From the NCBI GenBank assembly GCA_028713595.1, contig JAQTNZ010000121.1, forward strand, positions 1 through 7,340: a DNA stretch of 7,340 nt, read 5' to 3'. This DNA comes from Methylovulum sp. Lineage in GTDB: Bacteria; Pseudomonadota; Gammaproteobacteria; Methylococcales; Methylomonadaceae. Of this stretch, positions 1 to 5,426 are shown one piece after another. A model generated the notes under the pieces. That model had not been told where the DNA came from and did not search any database. It worked only from the letters and a program-made list of their open reading frames with translations. A program made the position numbers and the translations under genes. Numbering within the stretch: position 1 is the stretch's first letter; the number at the start of each line of letters is the position of its first letter.

Positions 1-184
1 CACCATTGCCACCGCCCCCACCGGTTTTGCCGATGACCCCACCCAAGATATGCGCATCTACCAATTCGGCCTGCAATATAAGCCTATCCCCAATGTCGTC
101 ATTAAAGCCGATTACCGTAATTTTGTGGTCAAACAAGGGCCGGCACCGGACGATTTCAACCTAGGGTTTGGCTTTATTTTTTAG
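1..184 (+). CDS. Outer-membrane beta-barrel protein, C-terminal end (partial)
   Basis: The 3' end of a gene that begins before the window. Reading from base 2, 60 codons lead to a TAG stop at 182-184. The peptide shows alternating polar and hydrophobic or aromatic residues typical of the last barrel strands (IYQFGLQYKPIP, then VVIKADYRNFVV), with a polar loop (KQGPAPDD) and a final strand ending NLGFGFIF. A C-terminal phenylalanine on a beta strand is the known signal recognised by the BAM complex for outer-membrane insertion. The likely role is a porin or porin-like channel. With only about 60 residues visible I cannot name the family or substrate. A 6-bp hairpin lies 33 bases after the stop (217-232) but has no T-run. 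Confidence is good for an outer-membrane barrel and low for anything more precise. Confidence 0.65.
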   Translation, partial: TIATAPTGFADDPTQDMRIYQFGLQYKPIPNVVIKADYRNFVVKQGPAPDDFNLGFGFIF

Positions 185-279
185 GCCGCCACGGCTATTG
201 TTTACTTGCCCCCACTATGCCTCCGTAGGCATCGGCATAAGTATCTGCACCTCTTTGATCGGGTATTGCAATCACATGG

Positions 280-306
280 CCGACACAGTGAGTGAAAAGC
301 TATAAT
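280..306 (+). promoter_or_regulatory. Possible sigma-70 promoter
   Basis: A consensus -10 hexamer TATAAT sits at 301-306, just before an AT-rich run. The best -35 candidate is CCGACA at 280-285 (4 of 6 matches to TTGACA), with a 15-base spacer that is shorter than the usual 16-18. A transcript starting near 313 would carry a leader of about 230 bases before the flavoprotein gene at 544, including the inverted repeats at 339-412. The short spacer and lack of experimental support keep confidence low. Confidence 0.35.
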
Positions 307-338
307 TTAATAAAAATCAAATAGTTATAAATTTTTTG

Positions 339-412
339 CGGGTGTTTATGGGGCATATAAGGGAGGGCGTTAACGGTGTTGGGAAAGAAAAACACCCGGA
401 AAAACCATAAAC
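339..412 (+). repeat. Leader inverted repeat with two alternative pairings
   Basis: CGGGTGTTT (339-347) is a perfect reverse complement of AAACACCCG (390-398), with a 42-base loop. The overlapping segment GTTTATGG (344-351) is a perfect reverse complement of CCATAAAC (405-412). The two pairings share bases 344-347, so in RNA they would exclude each other. That arrangement is seen in attenuators and switch-type leaders, but no T-run follows either stem and I recognise no known riboswitch family. It could also be a double-stranded DNA site or chance. Confidence 0.35.
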
Positions 413-419
413 GGATAAC

Positions 420-449
420 TGCACAAAAATCGTGCAAATTTGTTAAAAT
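420..449 (+). promoter_or_regulatory. Possible second promoter or operator near the FMN gene
   Basis: A dyad TGCAC-N7-GTGCA (420-424 and 432-436) is followed by TAAAAT (444-449), which matches a -10 box at 5 of 6 positions. No good -35 lies at the expected distance, since the bases there belong to the dyad. This would fit an activator-dependent promoter giving a leader of about 90 bases, but the evidence is composition and symmetry only. Confidence 0.22.
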
Positions 450-484
450 GGCCGCCTTATCCTTTTTATTGGCCGACGGGCATT

Positions 485-547
485 ATGATGGCTAACGATG
501 CCCGCCGACTTGACCGCCACCCCCTATTAGCCTTGCAACCTTTATGA
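485..547 (+). CDS. Possible 20-residue leader peptide, coupled to the FMN gene
   Basis: ATG at 485 (another ATG follows at 488) opens a 20-codon frame beginning MMANDARRLD and ending LLALQPL. Its TGA stop (545-547) overlaps the start codon of the next gene as ATGA. The next gene has no visible Shine-Dalgarno sequence, so ribosomes arriving from this ORF could restart there. The ORF's own ribosome site is weak (GACGGG at 475-480 at best), and its first codons lie in the loop and right arm of the 477-504 inverted repeat. It may be a chance frame; no family resemblance is recognised. Confidence 0.2.
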   Translation: MMANDARRLDRHPLLALQPL

Positions 548-1077
548 AACGCCTACTCCTGTCTTTAGTGCTTGCCTTAACCGCCTTGCCCAGTGTCGCC
601 ACCATTTTCTACAGCAAAAACGAAGCGATGGAATTGGTCTTTGGCAAAAATGCCAGCATAGAAAACCTCGCCCTATTTCCTGACGAGAAAGAGGCCGCCG
701 CTATCCAAGCCATCACCAAAGCCCCCTTGGAATCGGGCATGTTCACTTTTTATGTCGGTAAGGAAAATGGTAAAATAACCGCCTATGCCGCTATTGAAAC
801 CAGCACCGTGCGCACTAAGCCGGAAACCCTGATGATCGTGCTCTCCCCCACAGGCGCATTGACCAACGTCCACACCCTCGCTTTCCATGAGCCGCCGGAA
901 TACCAGCCATCCGCGCACTGGTATGAAAAACTCTACCACCGTCCGGTGCAGGAACTGGAACTGGGCAAAGGCGTGGACGGCATTTCTGGCGCAACTCTCA
1001 GCACCCGCTCGGCATTGACCAGCATCCGTAAAGTTATGGCCTTTCACCAAATTATGATCCAACAGAAGGGTCGCTGA
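544..1077 (+). CDS. Exported FMN-binding protein with covalent-flavin motif
   Basis: Encodes 177 residues. An N-terminal signal peptide (MKRLLL, then a hydrophobic run to about residue 18) has a likely cleavage site after Ala19 (S-V-A), and the absence of a lipobox cysteine suggests a soluble or loosely attached periplasmic protein. The rest fits the FMN_bind domain of RnfG/NqrC-type proteins. The key motif is DGISGATLST at residues 145-154. In this family the Thr of S-G-A-T (Thr151 here) receives FMN through a phosphoester bond made by the flavin transferase ApbE, and the upstream Asp145 is part of the recognised motif. The likely role is one-electron carriage outside the inner membrane. The stop overlaps the next start (TGATG), so the two are probably translated together, and the partner membrane protein is the obvious redox partner. 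No apbE gene is visible here. The start was chosen because it gives a complete signal peptide, though no clear ribosome site precedes it. The domain call is firm; the partner and substrate are inferred. Confidence 0.85.
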   Translation: MKRLLLSLVLALTALPSVATIFYSKNEAMELVFGKNASIENLALFPDEKEAAAIQAITKAPLESGMFTFYVGKENGKITAYAAIETSTVRTKPETLMIVLSPTGALTNVHTLAFHEPPEYQPSAHWYEKLYHRPVQELELGKGVDGISGATLSTRSALTSIRKVMAFHQIMIQQKGR

Positions 1078-1592
1078 TGCGCTACTTTGTCACTGGCGAA
1101 CAACAGCGCAAAGCCTTGTTGAACACCTTAGTCCTGATGTTTTTAGGCTATATCGTCCTGCTGTGGCTAAGCAACGGCCTGATGTATTTCCACCGTATGG
1201 ATCTGACCCCCAGCTCGGTGGTCAGCTACTATTTAGGCTCCGAAGAGCAATTCACCCAACCACGCAGCTATCAAGGCATGTTGGAAGTCGCGCATTTTCA
1301 TTTGTTCTCGATGGGGATGCTGGTGTTGACCCTCACCCACCTGATGCTGATGACCGAATTTTCGGTGCGCCTGAAAATTTGGCTGAGTATCCTGACTTAT
1401 ACCTCCGCCATCGGCGATGAAGCGGGCGGTTGGCTGGTGCGCTTTGTCCACCCCCACTTCGCCTATTTTAAAATTGCGGCGTTTTTGGTCATGGAAATGT
1501 CTTTGGCGACCTTATTGGTGGTCGTCATTGCCTCATTGGTTAAGGCAAGGTGGCGTTTGCGCTTGCCAGCAAAAGATAAGGATGAGGAATAA
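1077..1592 (+). CDS. Four-helix, histidine-rich inner-membrane protein, likely redox partner
   Basis: Encodes 171 residues with four predicted membrane helices at about 15-38, 71-92, 99-121 and 130-154. The positive-inside rule puts both ends in the cytoplasm (RKALL at the start; KARWRLR near the end). Histidines cluster at the predicted periplasmic side: His39, His73 and His75 (HFH), His125 and His127 (HPH), with His88 deeper in helix 2. His73 and His88 are 15 residues apart in one helix, the kind of spacing seen for ligands of two haems on opposite membrane sides in b-type cytochromes. A conserved-looking periplasmic stretch (PSSVVSYYLG, then QPRSYQG) precedes helix 2. A ribosome site AAGGG (1066-1070) lies 6 bases before the ATG, which overlaps the flavoprotein stop. 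I recognise no named family. The inference is a haem-binding or quinone-linked membrane anchor that exchanges electrons with the periplasmic flavoprotein; a non-redox anchor is the alternative. Confidence 0.75.
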   Translation: MRYFVTGEQQRKALLNTLVLMFLGYIVLLWLSNGLMYFHRMDLTPSSVVSYYLGSEEQFTQPRSYQGMLEVAHFHLFSMGMLVLTLTHLMLMTEFSVRLKIWLSILTYTSAIGDEAGGWLVRFVHPHFAYFKIAAFLVMEMSLATLLVVVIASLVKARWRLRLPAKDKDEE

Positions 1593-1596
1593 GACA

Positions 1597-1616
1597 TTTG
1601 GCTTAGGAAAGCCAAA
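1597..1616 (+). terminator. Hairpin just after the flavoprotein operon
   Basis: Arms TTTGGCTT (1597-1604) and AAGCCAAA (1609-1616) form a perfect 8-bp stem with an AGGA loop, starting 4 bases after the stop codon. No T-run follows on either strand, so it is not a classic intrinsic terminator. It may protect the 3' end, or be part of the repeat block that continues to about 1657 between the convergent genes. Confidence 0.35.
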
Positions 1617-1632
1617 AAGCCTTGTTCCTGCC

Positions 1633-1657
1633 GTAGAGACGTTGCAGCGCAACGTCT
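1633..1657. repeat. Palindromic repeat of the GTAGAGACGTTGC type
   Basis: AGACGTTGC (1637-1645) and GCAACGTCT (1649-1657) form a perfect 9-bp stem around a 3-base loop. The left arm continues outward as GTAG (1633-1636). A full-length copy would end in CTAC, but the right arm instead runs into GCCC. The core resembles a dispersed palindrome that I recall being frequent between genes in cyanobacteria and some other bacteria. It lies between two convergent genes, the usual place for REP-like elements. The structure is seen directly; the family link is from memory. Confidence 0.5.
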
Positions 1658-1661
1658 GCCC

Positions 1662-2033
1662 TCATTCCCTATTCCCCAAGCCACTCCCCGCCCATTTAAA
1701 CAAAACCATTACCGCCAGCCCCGCACCCAGCGTATCTGCCAACCAGTCAAAGACATCCGAATTGCGCCCTGGCACAAAGGCCTGATGCCATTCGTCAGAT
1801 AAGCCATATAAGCTGCTGAAAACAACGGCTGCGATCGCCAATATAATGGGCGACTTGAAAAAGTGCCGGAAACTGCGCCACACTATCAGCGCTAAGATAA
1901 AATAAGCTCCGGCGTGGAACAGTTTGTCTTGCCATGAAAACCACGTTGGCGTAGGTAATTTGGATTGGTCGGATAACCAATAAATAAAACCGCAATACGC
2001 CATTAAACCGCACACTTCAAAAATTTTAAGCAT
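1662..2033 (-). CDS. VanZ-like small membrane protein
   Basis: Encodes 123 residues on the minus strand with about four membrane helices. The VanZ-like signatures are clear: DKLFHAGAYF at residues 36-45, SDEWHQ at 79-84, FVPGR at 86-90, and spaced acidic residues Asp93, Asp96 and Asp100 before a glycine-rich last helix. VanZ itself gives low-level teicoplanin resistance, but most members in Gram-negative bacteria are uncharacterised and no antibiotic role should be assumed. The frame stays open upstream to 2282, but the family begins at MLKIFEVCGL, and the extension is composition-poor and antisense to the DUF455 gene, so I start at 2033. That puts the start codon 4 bases from the divergent ATG at 2038. 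The last residues (GSGLGNRE) lie beside the palindromic repeat and may reflect local drift of the 3' end. The gene converges on the membrane-protein gene at 1077-1592. Confidence 0.8.
   Translation of the reverse strand: MLKIFEVCGLMAYCGFIYWLSDQSKLPTPTWFSWQDKLFHAGAYFILALIVWRSFRHFFKSPIILAIAAVVFSSLYGLSDEWHQAFVPGRNSDVFDWLADTLGAGLAVMVLFKWAGSGLGNRE
1964..1981. promoter_or_regulatory. Possible operator upstream of the DUF455-nnrS operon
   Basis: A perfect inverted repeat ATTGGT-N6-ACCAAT lies 56 bases before the DUF455 start and inside the 5' part of the divergent VanZ-like gene. It overlaps a weak promoter-like stretch (TTGGAT at 1960-1965, followed by AT-rich TAAATAAAA from 1981). The symmetry resembles a dimeric regulator site. 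It does not match the FNR/DNR pattern TTGAT-N4-ATCAA. Coding constraint or chance could also explain it. Confidence 0.28.
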
Positions 2034-2037
2034 CTGA

Positions 2038-2841
2038 ATGAACAACCTGTTTGAATATGCCCAAGCCTGCTTGCATAATGTGGACATTGCCGAAAAATTG
2101 GCCTTAACCCATGAAGCTAAAGCCCGTTGTAGCCAGGGTGGATTGAGCCTGGCACAGCTTGCACCGTTGGCGGACATTAGCCAGACCCGCTTCCCCGAAA
2201 AGCCACTGTTATTACCGCCGCGCTTAGTCCCCAACCGTAAGCTGACCCAAACCGGCGGGGTGGCGGCGTTTTTCCATGCCATTGCCCATATTGAGTTTAT
2301 GGCGATTTATCTGGCCTGGGACATACTCTATCGTTTTCGCGGCTTGCCCGACGCTTTTTATCATGATTGGCTGACCATCGCCGATGAAGAGGCGCAACAC
2401 TTTGAACTGATTTGCCAGCATTTGCAGGGACTAGGTCTCGCCTATGGCGATTTGCCGGCACATGGCGGCCTCTGGGATCATGCCTGCGAAACGGCGGATA
2501 ACCTGCTGGCACGGCTGGCCTTGGTGCCGCGCTGTATGGAGGCACGAGGCCTGGATGTGACCCCTGGTCTGATTAAAAAGTTCGCAGATCTGGACGATAC
2601 CGCCAGTGTCGCCGTGTTGCAGAGGATATTGACCGATGAAGTGGGACATGTCGAACGCGGCTCATACTGGTTTAAAACAGTTTGTCGGCAACAGGGCTTA
2701 GAGGCAGAAAGCCAGTATCGACAACTGATCCGGCACTATTATCAAGGCGGCAAGCCAAAAGGCCCATTTAACCGAGAAATGCGTATAATTGCAGGCTTTT
2801 CTACTACTGAATTGGACTGGTTGGAAGAAGCATCGAAATGA
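2038..2841 (+). CDS. DUF455 family ferritin-like protein
   Basis: Encodes 267 residues, the normal length for DUF455, a ferritin-like superfamily branch related to the MiaE-type diiron fold. The start MNNLFEYAQACL matches the usual beginning of the family. Family landmarks appear in order: ISQTRFPEKPLLLPPR (47-62), HAIAHIEF (80-87), ADEEAQHF (115-122), LVPRCMEARGLDVTPG (162-177), TDEVGHVERG (199-208), KGPFNRE (241-247) and LDWLEE (259-264). Glu86, Glu117/Glu118, His121, Glu169, Glu201 and His204 are the expected metal-site residues of a four-helix bundle. The protein is probably cytoplasmic, with no signal peptide or membrane helix. The reaction is not established. The stop overlaps the nnrS start as ATGA, implying translational coupling. 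The ribosome site is weak (TAAG at 2027-2030), and any promoter must lie within the VanZ-like gene. The family call is firm; the function is unknown. Confidence 0.9.
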   Translation: MNNLFEYAQACLHNVDIAEKLALTHEAKARCSQGGLSLAQLAPLADISQTRFPEKPLLLPPRLVPNRKLTQTGGVAAFFHAIAHIEFMAIYLAWDILYRFRGLPDAFYHDWLTIADEEAQHFELICQHLQGLGLAYGDLPAHGGLWDHACETADNLLARLALVPRCMEARGLDVTPGLIKKFADLDDTASVAVLQRILTDEVGHVERGSYWFKTVCRQQGLEAESQYRQLIRHYYQGGKPKGPFNREMRIIAGFSTTELDWLEEASK

Positions 2842-4013
2842 AGACTAAAAATATATCTGATTATCCGCTATTTGCCTTGGGCTTTAGGGCTTTTTTCGTA
2901 CTGGCCGGACTGTCCGCGTTAATGCTGATCCTGCTATGGAACGCCATTTTTAGGGGCGAGCTGGTACATGCCAATTACTTTGCCCCTAACGTCTGGCATG
3001 CCCATGAAATGCTACTGGGCTATGCGGTCGCGGTAGTGGCGGGGTTCTTGCTGACCGCCGTGAAAAACTGGACGGGGCGGCCCACGCTATCAGGCAACCC
3101 GTTGCTGGGTTTATGCCTGTTGTGGCTGTATGGGCGTATCCTGCTATTTTATGCCGGATTATTGCCCGATGGCCTGATCGCCTTGGTGGACATGGCCTTT
3201 TTGCCACTGCTAGCGTTCCGTGTCAGCCTACCTATCCTGCAAGCCAAACAATACCCCCATTTGGTTTTTGTGCTGATCTTACTGGTCTTGGCTTTCGGCA
3301 ATGGCCTGATACATGCACAAACCTTAGGGATAACGGGCACGAGTGCAAGCCTAGGGCTGGAGCTGGTCTTGGCGACGCTGATTATATTGATTTTGGTGAT
3401 TGCCGGACGCATTTACCCGTTTTTTACCGAACGCGCCATTTCCGGCACTTTGATCCTGAAAAACCCGCTTATCGAAGGTTTGGCGATTGCCACCGCACTA
3501 GCCGTATTTGGCTTACAACTGGCCGGCGTTTCCGGCAGTTGGTTGGCTTGGACGGCAAGTGCCGCCGCTGCGGCTAACCTGCTGAGAATTTCCGGCTGGT
3601 ATGTGCCCAGAGTCCGTTATGTGCCGCTGCTGTGGGTGTTGTATATCGGCTATGGCTGGATTATCGTAGGATTTGCCCTCACAGCTTTGGTAGCCTACGA
3701 TTTGGTTGCGCCTTCCCTAGTCTTACATGCGTTTACCATCGGCGGCATCGCCGTCGTGACCTTAGGGATGATGGCACGGGTGGCCTTAGGCCACACCGGA
3801 CGGGCGTTGCGGGTGTCCAATGCCATCGCACTGGCGTTCGTGCTGATTAACCTTGCGGCGGTGCTGCGCGTGTTGCTGCCGATTGCCTTTCCGGCCAGCC
3901 TGGATGCGCTCATTTATGCGTCCACCCTGTGCTGGTTGGCGGCCTTTGCCTTGTTTATCCTGATTTATTTGCCGATCTTGACCCAAGCACGTCTTGACGG
4001 TCAGGAAGGTTAG
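2838..4013 (+). CDS. nnrS: NnrS family haem/copper membrane protein
   Basis: Encodes 391 residues, almost entirely hydrophobic, with about 12 membrane helices, the usual size for NnrS. Recognisable blocks are: YPLFALGFRAFF near the N-terminus (9-20); NVWHAHEML (51-59); FLLTAVKNWTGRPT (70-83); AGRIYPFFTERA (189-200); LHAFTIGGI (296-304); and MMARVALGHTGR (311-322). His54, His56, His297 and His319 are the likely metal or haem ligands. NnrS was first studied in Rhodobacter sphaeroides as a haem- and copper-containing membrane protein under the NO-responsive regulator NnrR, and it is linked to protection of metabolism under nitric oxide stress. Its biochemical activity is still unclear. A strong ribosome site (GGAAGAAG at 2823-2830) lies 7 bases upstream, and the start overlaps the DUF455 stop by 4 bases. 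The regB-type kinase follows after 9 bases, suggesting redox control in the same transcript. Confidence 0.9.
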   Translation: MKTKNISDYPLFALGFRAFFVLAGLSALMLILLWNAIFRGELVHANYFAPNVWHAHEMLLGYAVAVVAGFLLTAVKNWTGRPTLSGNPLLGLCLLWLYGRILLFYAGLLPDGLIALVDMAFLPLLAFRVSLPILQAKQYPHLVFVLILLVLAFGNGLIHAQTLGITGTSASLGLELVLATLIILILVIAGRIYPFFTERAISGTLILKNPLIEGLAIATALAVFGLQLAGVSGSWLAWTASAAAAANLLRISGWYVPRVRYVPLLWVLYIGYGWIIVGFALTALVAYDLVAPSLVLHAFTIGGIAVVTLGMMARVALGHTGRALRVSNAIALAFVLINLAAVLRVLLPIAFPASLDALIYASTLCWLAAFALFILIYLPILTQARLDGQEG

Positions 4014-4022
4014 ACGCTCGCC

Positions 4023-5426
4023 ATGCTCTCACACGTCTCCCCCAAATCAGAATTTTCGGCGCGGCAAAACCTGCGCTGGCTGTTTATTTTAAGAAACCTG
4101 ATGATCCTCAGCGAATCTTTGCTGATTATCCTCTCAACCTATGGCCTTAACATCCACCTGCCCCAGCAACAGCTTTGGCTGGTGGTGTTTATGATCGTCG
4201 CACTGAATTTTTATACCTCGATACGCTTACAGGCCGAGGAGCCGGTCAACGAAACCGAAATTTTCATCCAACTAATTTTGGACGTGATCGCCATCACGGC
4301 CTTGCTGTATCTGACCGGCGGGGCCTCCAACCCGATCATCTGGGTATTTTTGTTGCCGGTCATCATCACCGCCATCATGTTGCCGCACTCTTACGCCTGG
4401 TATATGGTGATCATCACGACTTCCATGTACACGGTGCTGATGGCGTTCAATATCCCTCTGCCCGCCATCGAACCGCATTCGCCCAACCCGCATTTGCTGC
4501 ATTCGGCGATGAATTATGAAATGTTGCAACAAGCCCATGCGATGAGCGACAAGCATTATTTCAACCTGCATATTTTTGGCATGTGGTTCGGTTTTGTGTT
4601 CAGTGCGGGTCTGGTGGCGTTTTTTGTCGTGGAATTGGCGATTGCCTTGCGGATTCAGGAGCGCAACCTTGCCGAAGCCCGCGAAAATGCCCTGCGTGAC
4701 GAGCGGGTTGTCGCCCTGGGCACTTTGGCGGCGAGCGCGGCCCACGACATGGGCACGCCCTTGGGGACTATCGCTATTATCGCCCACGAGCTGGAGCAGG
4801 AATACCCTGAACACCGTTTTCCTGACCTGCACGAAAAGACCTTGATTATGAAGCAGCAGATTGAGCGCTGTAAGTCGGCTTTATCGGTAATGTCGGCCTC
4901 GGCGGGCGAATTGCGCGCCGAATCGGGTCGTGTCATCTTGTTGACCGAATACATTGATGAAGTCATCAAACAATGGCGCACCCATAAGGTCGCCGCCAAG
5001 CTCAATTTTGTCATCGCCCCTGATGTGCCGTTGGAAGCGCAAATCATCGCCGAGCGCACCCTAACCCATTCGATCATCAATATCCTCAACAATGCCGCCG
5101 AAGCCTCGCCACCAGAAAAGGGCATAGAATTTCACGCCGACTGGAACTTGCATCACGCCGTCATCAATATCCGTGATTTTGGTAGCGGACTGCCTTCCGA
5201 ACTGCTCAATTTTGCCGGCAAGCAACCTGTAGTCAGCAGAAAACGCGGCCTAGGGGTCGGCTTGTTCTTAACTTACTCCACAATCCAACGTTTAGGCGGT
5301 AAAATCAACCTTTACAACCATAGTGCAGGCGGTGCCTGTGTGGAAATTACCATACCCCTTTTAAATGCAGAGCAATATGATGACAGCACAGGAATTGGAC
5401 AAGCCCCGTTTATTGCTGGTGGATGA
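4023..5426 (+). CDS. regB: RegB/PrrB/ActS-type redox sensor histidine kinase
   Basis: Encodes 467 residues. The N-terminal half has about six membrane helices (roughly 20-40, 50-68, 82-98, 104-120, 123-143 and 184-208). GGASNPI (99-105) corresponds to the RegB quinone-binding motif GGxxNPF, with Ile105 replacing the usual Phe. The kinase core follows: H-box ALGTLAASAAHDMGTPLGT (231-249) with phospho-acceptor His241; Cys283 in ERCKSAL, at the position of the redox-active cysteine (Cys265) of Rhodobacter RegB; an N-box INILNNAAEAS (352-362); a G1 box DFGSG (385-389); and a G2 box GLGVGLFL (409-416). In RegB the cysteine and quinone site switch the kinase off under oxidising conditions. The likely partner is the regulator that follows; their reading frames overlap by about 50 bases. 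A ribosome site AGGAAGG (4003-4009) lies 13 bases upstream. Oddities are Asp242 where most RegB proteins have Glu after the His, and a tail (residues about 452-467) read through the regulator's first codons. Confidence 0.9.
   Translation: MLSHVSPKSEFSARQNLRWLFILRNLMILSESLLIILSTYGLNIHLPQQQLWLVVFMIVALNFYTSIRLQAEEPVNETEIFIQLILDVIAITALLYLTGGASNPIIWVFLLPVIITAIMLPHSYAWYMVIITTSMYTVLMAFNIPLPAIEPHSPNPHLLHSAMNYEMLQQAHAMSDKHYFNLHIFGMWFGFVFSAGLVAFFVVELAIALRIQERNLAEARENALRDERVVALGTLAASAAHDMGTPLGTIAIIAHELEQEYPEHRFPDLHEKTLIMKQQIERCKSALSVMSASAGELRAESGRVILLTEYIDEVIKQWRTHKVAAKLNFVIAPDVPLEAQIIAERTLTHSIINILNNAAEASPPEKGIEFHADWNLHHAVINIRDFGSGLPSELLNFAGKQPVVSRKRGLGVGLFLTYSTIQRLGGKINLYNHSAGGACVEITIPLLNAEQYDDSTGIGQAPFIAGG

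Larger units (their letters stand above)
185..543. other. 359-base non-coding leader region
   Basis: No convincing gene lies here. In order it holds: a hairpin with 6-bp arms ATGCCT/AGGCAT and a 4-base loop (217-232); a perfect TATAAT hexamer (301-306) in an AT-rich stretch; a 9-bp inverted repeat CGGGTGTTT/AAACACCCG (339-347 and 390-398) whose left arm can also pair with 405-412; a small dyad TGCAC/GTGCA (420-424 and 432-436); a TAAAAT box (444-449); a 7-bp inverted repeat CGGGCAT/ATGCCCG (477-483 and 498-504); and a 20-codon ORF that ends on the start codon of the FMN-binding gene. So many possible structures in front of a small operon suggest a regulated leader, but all of this is read by eye. 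Confidence 0.6.

Noticed and set aside
217..232. Hairpin after the barrel gene as an intrinsic terminator
   Set aside because: The stem is only 6 bp and no T-run follows, so I list it as a structure in the leader region and not as a terminator.
255..274. Possible FNR-type site (TTGAT, then ATCA)
   Set aside because: The half-sites are too far apart for TTGAT-N4-ATCAA and the second is incomplete.
1417..1785. Plus-strand open frame running from the membrane-protein gene into the convergent gene
   Set aside because: It crosses the repeat hairpins, overlaps two better genes and has no domain-like features.
2034..2282. N-terminal extension of the VanZ-like gene on the minus strand
   Set aside because: The 83 extra residues have no VanZ similarity and lie antisense to well-conserved DUF455 codons; the family begins at the Met encoded at 2033.
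3113..3577. Plus-strand open frame (154 codons) inside nnrS
   Set aside because: It is out of frame with conserved NnrS motifs and has a composition unlike a real protein.
4272..4832. Long minus-strand open frame (186 codons) opposite the kinase gene
   Set aside because: It is rich in Arg, Gln and His with no recognisable motif, and lies wholly antisense to the conserved kinase, so it is a shadow of that gene's codon bias.
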